A stretch of 64,000 bases of DNA from Rugosimonospora africana (GTDB lineage: Bacteria > Actinomycetota > Actinomycetes > Mycobacteriales > Micromonosporaceae): NCBI RefSeq assembly GCF_016862975.1, contig NZ_BONZ01000023.1:62001-126000 (forward strand), written 5' to 3'. How positions within the stretch are numbered: position 1 is the stretch's first letter; each line of letters opens with the position of its first letter. Made by a program: the position numbers and the translations under genes. Below the pieces are notes generated by a model, which worked only from the letters and a program-made list of their open reading frames with translations, searched no databases and was not told the DNA's origin. This document shows positions 51,129 through 60,813 of the stretch, one piece after another.

Positions 51129-52342
51129 CCGGCCTCAATGAGCTGCTGGAGCGGGCTGTCGGCGATCAGCCCGCCCTGTCCGTCACCCGGGAGACTGCCG
51201 TGGCCGCCGGACGCCGGGCGGCGCGCCGGCGTAGAACGCTGGCGGTCGGTACCTGTGCCGGGGTACTCGCCGTCGCCGGTGTCGCCACGGTCGCGCTCGG
51301 CGCCGGCGGCGGAGGTGGGGGCGGCCGCGCCCCGGCGGGTGGCCCGAACACCATGGGGTTACCGGTGTATCCGGTGCCCGCGCTGCCGGCCGCCGCCGGC
51401 GTACCGGGCGCGCTGCAACGACCGGATCTGGTGGGCAGCGACCCGCTGCTGAGCCACTTCACCGTGGACACGTCGGCGTGGCCGCTCAGCGAGGCGACCT
51501 ACATGTCCAGCGACGGGTCCGAGACCGTCAGCGCCGGTGGCCTGACGATTACGGTGAGCCGGACCCGCGATGCCGCGAGTCTGGCCGCCAATCCGGAGTT
51601 GACCCAGTTGTCCGCGTCGCCGGGCTCCGTCGTGCCGAACGGGGATCCGGGAACGACCGGGGATCCCGGGCTGATCGGGAGCCCGGGAACGACGGACCAG
51701 CCGGGAAAGACCGAGAAGCCGACGACGGTCGGTGGCCGACCCGCGACCCTGACCACGAGGACCGAGACGGGCGGCAAGTACCGCCACTACGGCCTGCTGT
51801 GGCAGCCGGTCGACGGGCTGTGGGTGGGCATGTCGGTGGAGAGCGCGACCGCTGAGGCGGAGCTGTGGAGCGACGTCGACGCGCTGCACCTGGACCGTAC
51901 CGGACGCTGCGTCGTACCATTCCGGCTCACCGACCTGCCGGCCGGTGCGAAGGTGCTGGGCTGCGTCGCGGGGGTGCCGGTGCCTGGGCAGGCGGATGTG
52001 AAGTTCGCGTTCTCCAGCCTGCTGGTCGGCGACGGGCGCGGCGACCAGGCGAGCGTGTCGATCGGCGAGATCACTCGACCGGACACCGGTGGTGACGTGG
52101 GCCCGAACTACTCCCCAGCGCCGCTGCCCCCGCCGAACCGCACGGTGAACGGCCACCCGATCTTCTGGTCATCGAGCCGCCCGATGGGGTTCATCTCGGA
52201 CGACTTCGACGGGGTACCGCTGTCCATCGATGTCCGGGGGAGCTACCGGGAGCCGCAGGCGACGCAGATCCTGGCGGGCCTGAAGCTGAGCGCGAACCTC
52301 ATCGACCCGAAGACCTGGCCCAGCGACCCGATCGGGCGCTGA
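51125..52342 (+). CDS. membrane protein co-encoded with the ECF sigma factor, probable anti-sigma partner
   Basis: 405 residues. N-terminal cytoplasmic segment (1-38), one transmembrane helix (TLAVGTCAGVLAVAGVATVAL), a glycine run, then a large external domain with a Gly/Pro/Thr repeat (GDPGTTGDPGLIGSPGTTDQPG) and a conserved-looking C-terminal half. The short cytoplasmic part lacks the zinc HxxxCxxC anti-sigma motif. The anti-sigma role is therefore inferred from the ATGA overlap and topology, not from a domain. Confidence 0.7.
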   Translation: MTGLNELLERAVGDQPALSVTRETAVAAGRRAARRRRTLAVGTCAGVLAVAGVATVALGAGGGGGGGRAPAGGPNTMGLPVYPVPALPAAAGVPGALQRPDLVGSDPLLSHFTVDTSAWPLSEATYMSSDGSETVSAGGLTITVSRTRDAASLAANPELTQLSASPGSVVPNGDPGTTGDPGLIGSPGTTDQPGKTEKPTTVGGRPATLTTRTETGGKYRHYGLLWQPVDGLWVGMSVESATAEAELWSDVDALHLDRTGRCVVPFRLTDLPAGAKVLGCVAGVPVPGQADVKFAFSSLLVGDGRGDQASVSIGEITRPDTGGDVGPNYSPAPLPPPNRTVNGHPIFWSSSRPMGFISDDFDGVPLSIDVRGSYREPQATQILAGLKLSANLIDPKTWPSDPIGR

Positions 52343-52409
52343 GCCAGGCCCGATCCGGCCCAGGCCCGATCCGGCTCAGGTTCCGTCTGGCCTCCCGGTT
52401 CCGTCCGGC

Positions 52410-54770
52410 TCAGCGTGCCGGATGGAACCGGCGCAGCCGCAGGCTGTTGCTGACCACGAAGACCGAACTCAGAGCCATGGCGGCACCGGCGATCATCGGG
52501 TTCAGCAGGCCGAGGGCGGCCAGCGGCAGCCCGGCGACGTTGTACGCGAAGGCCCAGAAGAGATTGCCCTTGATGGTACGCAGGGTGGCCCGGGACAGCC
52601 GGATCGCGTCGGCGGCGACTCGCAGGTCGCCACGTACCAGCGTCAGGTCGGCCGCCTCGATGGCCGCGTCGGTACCGGTACCCATGGCCAGTCCGAGGTC
52701 GGCCTGGGCGAGCGCGGCGGCGTCGTTGACCCCGTCGCCGACCATCGCCACCACGCGACCCTCGGCCTGAAGCCGGGCGACGACGTCCAGCTTGCCGGCC
52801 GGCAGTACCCCGGCGATCACCTCGTCGATGTCCACGGCGGACGCCACGGCGGCGGCCGTGGCCGGGTTGTCGCCGGTCAGCAGGACGGGCCGGAGTCCCA
52901 GGTCGCGGAGCGCGGCGATGGCGGCCGGACTGGTCTCCTTGACGGTGTCGGCGACGGTGAACAGTGCCCGGACCCAGCCGTCCCAGCCGGCGGCGACCAC
53001 GGTCTGCCCGGCCGGCAGGCCGGCGGGCACCGCGCCTTCTCCGGTTCCGGCCGGCCGAGCCTCGACGACCGATGGGACTGCGGCGGCCAGTTCGGCGGGC
53101 ATCGCCAGGCCCCGGTCGGCCAGCAGCCCGGGCCGGCCCACGGTCATCGCGTGCCCGTCGACGGTGCCGGTGACACCGAGCCCGTCCAGGGCCGCGAAGC
53201 CGGCCACCGCGGGCAGCGATTCCAGCCGGGTACGCGCGGCGGAAGCGATGGCCTCGGCGATCGGGTGCCCGGAGGCGTCCTCCAGCGCACCGGTCAGCCG
53301 CAGCGCCTCGCCCTCGTTGACCCCGTCGGCGACGAGGACTCCGGTCAGGGCCATGCGCCCGGTCGTGACCGTCCCGGTCTTGTCGAGTACGACGGTGTCG
53401 ACCCGGCGGGTCGATTCGAGGACCTCCGGCCCCCGGATGAGGATGCCCAGCTGGGCCCCGCGCCCGGTACCGACCAGCAGCGCGGTCGGCGTGGCCAGAC
53501 CCAGCGCGCACGGGCAGGCGATGATGAGCACGGCGACCGCCGCGGTGAACGCCGCCGCCACCGGCTGTCCGAGTAGCAGCCACACCACGAGGGTGGCCAG
53601 CGCGAGGCCGATGACGATCGGCACGAACACCGCCGAGATGCGGTCGGCCAGCCGCTGCACCGGTGCCTTGCCGGTCTGCGCCGCCTCGACCAGGCGGGCC
53701 ATCTGAGCCAGCTGGGTGTCGGCGCCGACCCGGGTGGCCCGGACGACGAGCCGGCCACCGGCGTTGACCGTCGCGCCGACCACCGGGGTACCGGGGGAGA
53801 CCTCGACCGGTACCGGCTCGCCGGTCAGCATGCTGGCGTCGACCGCCGAGGTACCGTCCTCGACCACGCCGTCCGTGGCGATCTTCTCGCCGGGCCGGAC
53901 GACGAACCGGTCGCCGACGGCCAGGAAGCCGGCGGGTACGCGCTCCTCCCGTCCGTCGCGCAGCACCGCGACGTCCTTGGCGCCCAACTCCAGCAACGCG
54001 CGCAGCGCGGCCCCGGCCCGGCGCTTGGCGCGCGCCTCGAAGAACCGGCCGGCCAGGATGAACACGGTCACCCCGGCGGCCACCTCGAGGTAGATCGACG
54101 ACAGGCCGGACATCCCGTCGACGGTGAACGAGAACGGTTCACGCATGCCGGGACGGCCGGCGGTACCGAAGAACAGGGCGACCATCGACCAGGCGAACGC
54201 GGCCAGGGTGCCGACCGAGATCAGCGTGTCCATGGTCGCCGCGCCGTGCCGCAGGTTGGTCCACGCGGCCCGGTGGAACGGCCACCCGCCGTAGACGACG
54301 ACGGGAGCGGCGAGCATCGCCGACAGCCACTGCCAGTCGCGGAACTGGAGCGGTGAGACCATCGCGAGCACGATCACCGGTACCGCGAGGGCCACGCTGA
54401 CCAGCAGCCGGGTGCGCAGTGCCCCGACACCGGTGTCGGTGTCGGTACCGCTGCCGGCGAGGGTCACGGCACCGGCCGGTTCACCGGCTGACACCTGATT
54501 GGCTGACGACGGGGGCACCGGTACCCAGGCGGTGTACCCGGTCTTCTCGATGGTGGCGATGAGTTCGTCCGCGTGCAGCGCCACCGGGTAGCTCACCGAC
54601 GCCTTCTCGGTGGCGTAGTTGACGGTCGCGCTCACCCCGGTCAACCGGTTGAGCTTCTTCTCGATCCGGGCGGCGCACGACGCACAGGTCATCCCGCCGA
54701 TCTCCAGGTCGATCCGGGCCTGGCCGCCACCGAGCGGCAGTTCCGTCTTCACCGCTTCCCCCGTCTCCAT
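52410..54770 (-). CDS. copA: copper-translocating P-type ATPase
   Basis: 786 residues from the ATG at 54770. N-terminal heavy-metal-associated domain with the Cu(I) site [13 protein letters not shown] (C29, C32), eight-helix transporter core with the CPC motif (IIACPCALG, near 418), phosphorylation site DKTGTVTTG near 463, and the ATP-binding and hinge motifs HPIAEAIA and [12 protein letters not shown]. This is the P1B-1 copper exporter. It follows csoR and copZ on the same strand and should be induced by copper through CsoR. Its gene ends next to the sigma/anti-sigma operon, convergent. Confidence 0.95.
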   Translation of the reverse strand: METGEAVKTELPLGGGQARIDLEIGGMTCASCAARIEKKLNRLTGVSATVNYATEKASVSYPVALHADELIATIEKTGYTAWVPVPPSSANQVSAGEPAGAVTLAGSGTDTDTGVGALRTRLLVSVALAVPVIVLAMVSPLQFRDWQWLSAMLAAPVVVYGGWPFHRAAWTNLRHGAATMDTLISVGTLAAFAWSMVALFFGTAGRPGMREPFSFTVDGMSGLSSIYLEVAAGVTVFILAGRFFEARAKRRAGAALRALLELGAKDVAVLRDGREERVPAGFLAVGDRFVVRPGEKIATDGVVEDGTSAVDASMLTGEPVPVEVSPGTPVVGATVNAGGRLVVRATRVGADTQLAQMARLVEAAQTGKAPVQRLADRISAVFVPIVIGLALATLVVWLLLGQPVAAAFTAAVAVLIIACPCALGLATPTALLVGTGRGAQLGILIRGPEVLESTRRVDTVVLDKTGTVTTGRMALTGVLVADGVNEGEALRLTGALEDASGHPIAEAIASAARTRLESLPAVAGFAALDGLGVTGTVDGHAMTVGRPGLLADRGLAMPAELAAAVPSVVEARPAGTGEGAVPAGLPAGQTVVAAGWDGWVRALFTVADTVKETSPAAIAALRDLGLRPVLLTGDNPATAAAVASAVDIDEVIAGVLPAGKLDVVARLQAEGRVVAMVGDGVNDAAALAQADLGLAMGTGTDAAIEAADLTLVRGDLRVAADAIRLSRATLRTIKGNLFWAFAYNVAGLPLAALGLLNPMIAGAAMALSSVFVVSNSLRLRRFHPAR

Positions 54771-54811
54771 CGCCGCTCCCGTCTTTGGCGCCGCTGTCTT
54801 ACAGCCGCTTC

Positions 54812-55021
54812 CTAACTCGCCAGCGCGTAGCCGGCCTCGTCGACCGCCGCGCGTACGGCGTCGGCGTCGAGGGGGGCCTGGCTGGTGACGGTCACCGCGC
54901 CGGTGCCGAGGTCCACCGCGACGCTGTCGACTCCGGGCAGCGCCTCGACTTCCTCGGTGACCGCGCGCACGCAGTGATCGCAGGTCATGCCGGTTACCTG
55001 GTATGTGGTGACGGTGCTCAA
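54812..55021 (-). CDS. copZ: copper chaperone, heavy-metal-associated domain protein
   Basis: 69 residues, one HMA domain with the metal site [17 protein letters not shown]. The start is a TTG at 55021, chosen because GAGGAGGACC stands immediately upstream and no ATG/GTG fits. Delivers Cu(I) to CopA, whose gene begins 41 bp downstream. Confidence 0.93.
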   Translation of the reverse strand: MSTVTTYQVTGMTCDHCVRAVTEEVEALPGVDSVAVDLGTGAVTVTSQAPLDADAVRAAVDEAGYALAS

Positions 55022-55036
55022 CGGTCCTCCTCGGAC

Positions 55037-55140
55037 GAAACGGAACGTGGCGGGACAAAGGAATGCTGCCGGGCAAAGGAACTTGGCCGGACAAGGGAAT
55101 GTGGCCGGACAAAGGGATGCGGGACAGGGGAATCCTGGAC
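55037..55140. repeat. degenerate tandem repeat between csoR and copZ
   Basis: Five to six imperfect 15-18 bp units containing GGCCGGACAAAGGAATG-like sequence fill most of the 166-bp gap between csoR and copZ. The array is transcribed as part of the operon leader of copZ. Confidence 0.7.
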
Positions 55141-55187
55141 AGGACTGCCAGAAATCGGAACGGGAACCCGGCCGGACGGTCGCGCGG

Positions 55188-55475
55188 TCACGACCGGACC
55201 AGGCGGGCGATGGCGTCGCTGGCCTCTTTGACCTTGACGTCGGCCTGCTCGCCGCCCTCTCGGGCCGCGTCCACCACGCAGGTCGCCAGGTGTTCCTCCA
55301 GCAGCGACAGGGAGAACGACTGCAGTGCCTTGGTCGCGGCGGACACCTGGGTGAGGACGTCGATGCAGTACTTGTCCTCTTCGATCATCCGTTGCAGTCC
55401 GCGGATCTGGCCCTCGACCCGGCGCAGCCGAGCCAGGTAGTCCTGCTTGCTGTTGGTGTAACTGGCCATCGTCAT
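55188..55475 (-). CDS. csoR: CsoR-type copper-sensing repressor
   Basis: 95 residues, all-helical DUF156/CsoR fold. The three Cu(I) ligands are present: Cys in EEDKYCIDVL, then His and Cys in LLEEHLATCV. The N-terminus DYLARLRRVEGQIRGLQRM is the conserved DNA-binding helix. It heads the csoR-copZ-copA operon, and a matching operator lies 29 bp upstream, so copper-responsive autoregulation is strongly supported. Confidence 0.95.
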   Translation of the reverse strand: MTMASYTNSKQDYLARLRRVEGQIRGLQRMIEEDKYCIDVLTQVSAATKALQSFSLSLLEEHLATCVVDAAREGGEQADVKVKEASDAIARLVRS

Positions 55476-55503
55476 CTCCCGCTCTCGGTGGTACCCGCCC
55501 TAC

Positions 55504-55522
55504 GGTACCCCCCTAGGGTATC
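55504..55522. promoter_or_regulatory. CsoR operator
   Basis: GGTACCCCCCTAGGGTATC contains the dyad TACCC-N5-GGGTA, close to the TACCCC-NNN-GGGGTA type boxes known for actinobacterial CsoR. It lies directly upstream of csoR. Confidence 0.75.
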
Positions 55523-55669
55523 AGCGCAACGGAGACGGCTGTGGGCTGCACCACGATCCCGTGCACCCGGAGGCCTCCGGACGGGAGGCGGCCGGACGGG
55601 AGACCGCCGGCGGGCTCGGCGGCGGGAAAAGCCGGTGCGCGGGCGGCGGACTGTTGGGATACTCCGCCG

Positions 55670-56431
55670 ATGACCGACTCCGATGATCCCGATGCCGTCA
55701 GCGATCTCGACACCGCCAGCACCGTCCGGATGCGCTGGAACACCCCGCTGTCCCAGGAGCATGCCGACCTGCTCCTGCGTCGGTTGGACATCCGTCCCGG
55801 CTCGCGCATCCTCGACCTGGGCTGCGGGTGGGGCGAACTGCTGCTTCAGGCGGTGGCCGCGGGCGGCACGGAGGGTCCGGTCCCGACGACCGGCATCGGC
55901 GTCGACACCTGCGCCGCCGATCTCCAGCGGGGTCGGGAACTGGCCGCGACGCGCTCGCTGAGCGGACACGTGAGGTTCGTGGAGCAGGACGCGGCGACCT
56001 GGCGCGAGCCGGCCGACCGGGTACTGTGCGTCGGCGCGTCGCACACCCTCGGCGGCACCGTTCCAGCCCTCAAGGCCCTCGCCGAGCTGGTACGCCCCGG
56101 CGGTCGGGTGCTGTTCGGCGACGCGTGCTGGGAGCGCCCGCCCACGCCAGAGGCCGCCGCCATCTTCGGGGAGGAGGCGCTGCCGATCGCCGACCTCGTC
56201 GAGCAGCTGCGGTCGCTGGGCTGGCGGGTTCTGCACCTGAGCACGGCCGACCAGCGGGAGTGGGACGACTTCGAGAGCACCTGGCGGGCGGGCCGGCAGG
56301 AGTGGCTGCTGGCGCACCCGGACGACCCCCGTGCGGGGGAGGTACGGGAGAAGCTGGACGCTCAGCTGTCCGATTACGTGGGCGTGTACCGGGGGATCCT
56401 GAGCCTCGGGTACTTCGTGCTCGGCCGCTGA
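55670..56431 (+). CDS. class I SAM-dependent methyltransferase
   Basis: 253 residues from the ATG at 55670. The SAM-binding motif I is [21 protein letters not shown]. Motif II-like [19 protein letters not shown] and post-motif [23 protein letters not shown] follow, as in small-molecule methyltransferases. A GATACT -10-like box at 55658-55663 implies a leaderless mRNA. It is divergent from the csoR operon but unrelated by function; the substrate is unknown. Confidence 0.88.
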   Translation: MTDSDDPDAVSDLDTASTVRMRWNTPLSQEHADLLLRRLDIRPGSRILDLGCGWGELLLQAVAAGGTEGPVPTTGIGVDTCAADLQRGRELAATRSLSGHVRFVEQDAATWREPADRVLCVGASHTLGGTVPALKALAELVRPGGRVLFGDACWERPPTPEAAAIFGEEALPIADLVEQLRSLGWRVLHLSTADQREWDDFESTWRAGRQEWLLAHPDDPRAGEVREKLDAQLSDYVGVYRGILSLGYFVLGR

Positions 56432-56438
56432 TCGGCCA

Positions 56439-56509
56439 AAGGCTGCGCTGGTCCCCCGAAGGCGGCGCTGGTCCACCGAAGGCTGCGCTGACCCTCGGAA
56501 GGTGCCGCT
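56439..56509. repeat. tandem repeat, 3.5 copies of 20 bp
   Basis: Copies of AAGGCTGCGCTGGTCCCCCG fill the gap between the convergent methyltransferase and response-regulator genes, ending at the regulator's stop codon. Confidence 0.9.
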
Positions 56510-57179
56510 ACGACGCCGTGGATCCCGGCGGGACGACGAGCCCGGACTCGTACGCGAGCACCACGAGTTGCGCGCGGTCGCGTGCCCCCAGCTTCGTCAT
56601 GGCACGGCTGACGTGAGTCTTCGCGGTGGCCAGGCTGATCACCATGCGACCGGCGATCTCGTCGTTGGACAGGCCGTGCGCGGCGAGCACCACGACCTCA
56701 CGTTCCCGGTTCGTCAGCAGGGGGAGCGCGACGGGCAGGCCGGTTGGCCGCGGGCGGGACACGTACTCGCCGATGAGCCTGCGGGTAATGGCCGGGGACA
56801 GCAGGGCGTCTCCCCGGGCGGCGACCCGTATGCCGTGGAGCAGGTCCTCCGGTTCGGTGTCCTTGACGAGGAACCCGCCGGCCCCCGCGCGGAGCGCGGC
56901 ATAGACGTACTCGTCCAGGCCGTAGTTGGTGAGGATGACCACGTGGGTACCGGCCAGTGTCGGGTCGTCCGCGATGCGGCGGGTGGCCTCGATGCCGTCG
57001 AGTACCGGCATCTGAATGTCGACGAGCGCCACATCGGGCTGGTACCGCGAGGCGAGCGTCACCGCTTCGCTACCGTCGGCCGCCTCGGCGACCACCTCGA
57101 TGTCGTCCTCGGCGGAGAGCAGCGCCCGGAATCCGGCGCGGATCAGTGCCTGGTCGTCGGCGAGCAGTACCCGGATCAC
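56508..57179 (-). CDS. NarL/FixJ-type response regulator (LuxR HTH)
   Basis: 223 residues. Receiver with DD at 8-9, phospho-acceptor D54 in ALVDIQMPVLDG and the lysine in FLVKDTE; LuxR HTH LTNREREVVVLAAHGLSNDEIAGRMVISLATAKTHVSRAM. It starts with GTG overlapping the stop of the kinase gene by 4 bp. It lies between the copper-export operon and the multicopper oxidase genes, so a role in metal or envelope stress is possible but unproven. Confidence 0.95.
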   Translation of the reverse strand: MIRVLLADDQALIRAGFRALLSAEDDIEVVAEAADGSEAVTLASRYQPDVALVDIQMPVLDGIEATRRIADDPTLAGTHVVILTNYGLDEYVYAALRAGAGGFLVKDTEPEDLLHGIRVAARGDALLSPAITRRLIGEYVSRPRPTGLPVALPLLTNREREVVVLAAHGLSNDEIAGRMVISLATAKTHVSRAMTKLGARDRAQLVVLAYESGLVVPPGSTAS

Positions 57180-58474
57180 GCCGACTTCTCCAGCGGCAGC
57201 TCGGCGCGGACGCGGAACCCTCCGCCGTCGCGCGGCCCGGCGAACAGCGAACCGCCCAGCGCGCTCACCCGTTCCCGCATGCCGGCGAGCCCGACGCCGG
57301 GTACCACGTCGGCGCCGCCGTTACCGTGGCCGTCGTCGTCGACGCGTACCGTCAGGTCAGCCGGACCGTAGGTCAGGTGCACGGTGGCGGTCGCCGGACC
57401 GGCGTGCCGGGTGACGTTGGTGAGCGCTTCCTGCACGATCCGGTAGGCGACCCGGTCGACCGGGGTGGGCAACCTCCGCCGCTGCCCCCCGACGGTCACC
57501 ACGACCGGAAGGCCGGCCCGGCGCGTACCGTCGACGAGCGCGTCCAACCGGTCCAGGCCGCCGGCACTGTCACGGGCCCTGTCATCGCCGCTGCCACCGA
57601 TGGCGTTCCCGGCGGGGTCCGTCCCGCCGTCGCCGTCCCGGTCGGATCGCAGCACCTCCAGCGTCGACCGCAGCTCGCGCATGGCGTCGGCACTGGCCTG
57701 CTGGATCGCCACCAGAGCCTCGGGAACCGGATCGTCGCGCTTGCGCGCCAGATGGGTGGCGACGCCCGCCTGCACCTTGATGATGGAGATGCTGTGGGTC
57801 AGGGAGTCGTGCAGTTCCCGGGCGATGCGCAGCCGCTCCTCGTCGGCGCGGCGCCGGGCGGTCTCCTCGCGGGTGCGTTCGGCGTCCAGGGCGCGCTGCT
57901 CGACCTGTTCGAGGTACGCGCGGTGTTGCCGGGAAACCTCTGCCATGACGCTCGACGCGACCATCCAGCCGACGACCAGGATCCACTGCTGGCGGCCGTA
58001 CGGATCAGCCCTGCCGGGGTGGGACAGGAACCCGCCGGCGAAGCCGCCGACCAGGGTGGCGACGAGAGTGGCCAGTGGGGCGGGCCAGCGGTACCCGGCT
58101 TTGACCACGTTGTAGAGGGCGAACATCACGGGTACGGCCGGGACCACGCCCGGGTACCCGCGCACCTCATACGCCACCAGGCAGGCGGTGGCGACGCCGA
58201 GGACCGCGAGGGGCGCCCGGCGCCGGGCCGCTATGACCAGTGCGGGCAACTCCAGCAGGACGTACCCGATCGGGTCGAGTTCGGTGCGCCCGGGCGGCGC
58301 GGTGGCGGCCCCCGCGAGTACCACCAAGGCGAGGCCGACCGCGAGCGCGACATCCCGGCGCCAGGCCGGGACCTGGGCCCAGCGCGCACCCAGGCCGCGC
58401 ACGGCCGAACCGCGCACTGCCGATCCGCCCGCGGTCGATCCGGTTACGCCGTGGTCGGTCATGCTGTCGTTCAT
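57176..58474 (-). CDS. sensor histidine kinase
   Basis: 432 residues from the ATG at 58474 (MNDSMTDHG); a second ATG four codons on is equally possible, and neither has a strong ribosome-binding site. About six hydrophobic segments are followed by a coiled stretch (QHRAYLEQVEQRALDAERTREE), the HisKA_3 box DEERLRIARELHDSLTHSISIIK with the phospho-acceptor His, and an ATPase domain ending GLAGMRERVSALGG. It is translationally coupled to the response regulator. The extracellular loops are short, as in intramembrane-sensing kinases. Confidence 0.92.
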   Translation of the reverse strand: MNDSMTDHGVTGSTAGGSAVRGSAVRGLGARWAQVPAWRRDVALAVGLALVVLAGAATAPPGRTELDPIGYVLLELPALVIAARRRAPLAVLGVATACLVAYEVRGYPGVVPAVPVMFALYNVVKAGYRWPAPLATLVATLVGGFAGGFLSHPGRADPYGRQQWILVVGWMVASSVMAEVSRQHRAYLEQVEQRALDAERTREETARRRADEERLRIARELHDSLTHSISIIKVQAGVATHLARKRDDPVPEALVAIQQASADAMRELRSTLEVLRSDRDGDGGTDPAGNAIGGSGDDRARDSAGGLDRLDALVDGTRRAGLPVVVTVGGQRRRLPTPVDRVAYRIVQEALTNVTRHAGPATATVHLTYGPADLTVRVDDDGHGNGGADVVPGVGLAGMRERVSALGGSLFAGPRDGGGFRVRAELPLEKSA

Positions 58475-58684
58475 ATCAGGACGGTAGACGAACGTGACCA
58501 CCGGTGCGTCAGGCACAGGATGCAGCCGTCCACTACTGCCTGGGAGGTAGTCTCCCGCCGCCCATGCGTCGCGGAGGGTAGCGATGATGTCTTCCCCGGC
58601 CTGACGACCGCGGCGCGCGGACCCGGCATCGTGATCCCCCGAAGGACCCGAGACGGGCCCGTTTCCCAACGGAGGAAGGTTGGC

Positions 58685-59128
58685 GTGAGACACGATGGTG
58701 CTCCGGTTCCACGATGGCCGTACGTGCTGTTCCGCGGCACGGCGACAATCGAGGCGGTACTGGCGGTGGCGCAGTCCGTTCTCGCTGGCGGATTCCTGAG
58801 CGGGTACTACATCGCGCTGAGTGTGCACATGACGGTGGGCTTCACCATGGTTGCCGTCGCGGTGGCGCAGGTCCCTGTCGCGGTGTTCCTGCGCCGGGCC
58901 GGCGGGCCGCCGGGCATCCTGCGGGAGAGCCTGCCTCTGCCGCTGATCCTGGCGGCGCAGGGCGTGCTGGGAATCTTCCACCTACTGATACTGCACATCC
59001 CGTTGGGTGTGCTCATGGTGATCGGGGCCACCCGGCTCACGGCGCTGGCGTGGCGTACGCCGCTGCCCGGCCGTGCTGGAGTGGACGCCGAATCGGTAGA
59101 GCCTGAACCCGCGGGCGTGCGGTCGTGA
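58685..59128 (+). CDS. small four-helix membrane protein coupled to a multicopper oxidase
   Basis: 147 residues from the GTG at 58685 with GGAGGAAGG upstream. Four hydrophobic helices are predicted; conserved-looking His residues (YIALSVHMTVGF, and GIFHLLILHIPLG) lie in helices and could bind haem or copper. No named family was recognised. It overlaps the multicopper oxidase gene by 4 bp (GTGA). It may anchor the oxidase or pass electrons to it. Confidence 0.75.
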   Translation: MRHDGAPVPRWPYVLFRGTATIEAVLAVAQSVLAGGFLSGYYIALSVHMTVGFTMVAVAVAQVPVAVFLRRAGGPPGILRESLPLPLILAAQGVLGIFHLLILHIPLGVLMVIGATRLTALAWRTPLPGRAGVDAESVEPEPAGVRS

Positions 59129-60717
59129 ACCGGCGTACCGCGCTGCGGTTGGGCGTGGCGGCGGCCGGCGCCGGTGTGGTGGGCGGTGGGATCGCCACCG
59201 CCGGGTGGTCGGCCGTCGACTGGCTGTGGCGCCCGGGCGAGCCGGGTCGGTTACTGCGCAGCGAAGCCCCGCTGCCGGCGCCGTTCCGGGTACCGTTGCC
59301 GGTTCCTCCGGTACTGGCGCCGGTGCGCACCGACGGCACCACGGACTACTACGAGATCGTCCAGCGGACGGCACGGCTGAACATCCTGCCGGGCCTGCGC
59401 ACCGAGGCGTGGACGTACGGTGGGAGCTTCCCGGGTCCGACGATCGCCTCACGCTCGGGCCGGCGGACGGTCGTGCACCACCGCAACGAGCTGCCCCAGC
59501 CGGTCGTGGTGCACCTGCACGGCGGGCACACGCCGACCGCCAGCGACGGGTACCCGCTGGACACCATCCTGCCCGCGGCGGGGTTCGCGGCCGGTGACAG
59601 CTCGTCGAGCATGCCGGGCATGCCTGACATGCCGGGGATGGAGGGGATGGTCGGCGATACCCGGTTGGGACAGCGGACGTACACGTACCCGATGAACCAG
59701 CGGGCGGCCACTCTCTGGTACCACGACCACCGGATGGGGCGTACGGGTCTGGGGGTGTGGCGGGGGCTGGCCGGGTTCCACCTCGTTCACGACGATGCCG
59801 AGGACGCGCTCCCGCTGCCACGGGGGCAGCGGGACATCCCGCTGATGATTGCCGACCGGTCGTTCACGGCCGACGGTTCCTTCCGGTACCCGGCGGCATC
59901 GGCCGGAGGCGTCACCGACGCGTACATGAACGGGGTGCTCGGCGACGTCATCCTGGTCAACGGCGCGCCCTGGCCGGTGCTGCGCACCGATCCGGCCCGG
60001 TACCGGCTGCGGCTGCTCAACGCGTCGAACGCCCGACGGTACCGGCTCGAACTGGACCCGCAGCCGCCCGGCGGCTCGGCCCTCGTGCAGATCGGCAGCG
60101 ACGGCGGGCTGCTCGACCGGCCGGTCGCGCACGACGCTGTGGAACTGGCCCCGGCCGAGCGCTTCGACGTGGTCGTCGACTTCGGCCGGTACCGGCCGGG
60201 GACGAGGGTACGGCTGGTGAACCGGCTGGGCTCGGGCTCCACGGTCGAGGTGATGCGGTTCGACGTCACGGGGTCGGGCCGGGGCGACGACTCGGCGGTG
60301 CCCGACCGGCTCGGCAACGACGCCGGCACCGGCGCGCTGGACCCGGCACGGGCGGTCGCGACGCGCACGTTCCTGTTCCGCCAGCAGCGCGACGGAACGT
60401 GGACCATCAACGGCGAACCGTACCGGCCGGGTCATCCGCTGGTCAGCCCGAAGCTGGGTACGGTCGAGGTGTGGCGGTTCATCACGGACTTCCACCATCC
60501 GGTTCACGTCCACCTCGACCCGTTCCGGGTGGTGTCCCGCAACGACCGTGCGCCGGGCCCGTACGACGCCGGCTGGAAGGACACTGTGGACGTCCAGCCG
60601 GCGGAGGCGGTCGAGGTGGTCACCCGGTTCACCGACTACCCGGGCCGGTACCTGCTGCACTGCCACAACCTGGAACACGAGGACATGGCGATGATGGCCG
60701 ACTTCACGGTCGGCTGA
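59125..60717 (+). CDS. multicopper oxidase, Tat-exported
   Basis: 530 residues. N-terminal NRRTALRLGVAAAGAGVVGGG is a Tat-type signal. All four copper-ligand motifs are visible: HLHGGH, WYHDHRMG, HPVHVHLD and HCHNLEHEDMAMM, the last binding the type 1 copper with an axial Met. A Met-rich loop (MPGMPDMPGMEGM) near residue 170 resembles that of CueO, which tunes cuprous oxidase activity. The best role is periplasm-side or extracellular oxidation of Cu(I), complementing the csoR-copZ-copA operon. Laccase activity on phenols is the alternative. Confidence 0.93.
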   Translation: MNRRTALRLGVAAAGAGVVGGGIATAGWSAVDWLWRPGEPGRLLRSEAPLPAPFRVPLPVPPVLAPVRTDGTTDYYEIVQRTARLNILPGLRTEAWTYGGSFPGPTIASRSGRRTVVHHRNELPQPVVVHLHGGHTPTASDGYPLDTILPAAGFAAGDSSSSMPGMPDMPGMEGMVGDTRLGQRTYTYPMNQRAATLWYHDHRMGRTGLGVWRGLAGFHLVHDDAEDALPLPRGQRDIPLMIADRSFTADGSFRYPAASAGGVTDAYMNGVLGDVILVNGAPWPVLRTDPARYRLRLLNASNARRYRLELDPQPPGGSALVQIGSDGGLLDRPVAHDAVELAPAERFDVVVDFGRYRPGTRVRLVNRLGSGSTVEVMRFDVTGSGRGDDSAVPDRLGNDAGTGALDPARAVATRTFLFRQQRDGTWTINGEPYRPGHPLVSPKLGTVEVWRFITDFHHPVHVHLDPFRVVSRNDRAPGPYDAGWKDTVDVQPAEAVEVVTRFTDYPGRYLLHCHNLEHEDMAMMADFTVG

Positions 60718-60813
60718 GCGAACGAATGGTGGGCACGGTGCCGGCTTCCGCTGGCACCGTGTCCCCTGTCCCATGTGGACTGTCGGGTGTGGACCGTCAG
60801 GTGTGGGATCCCG

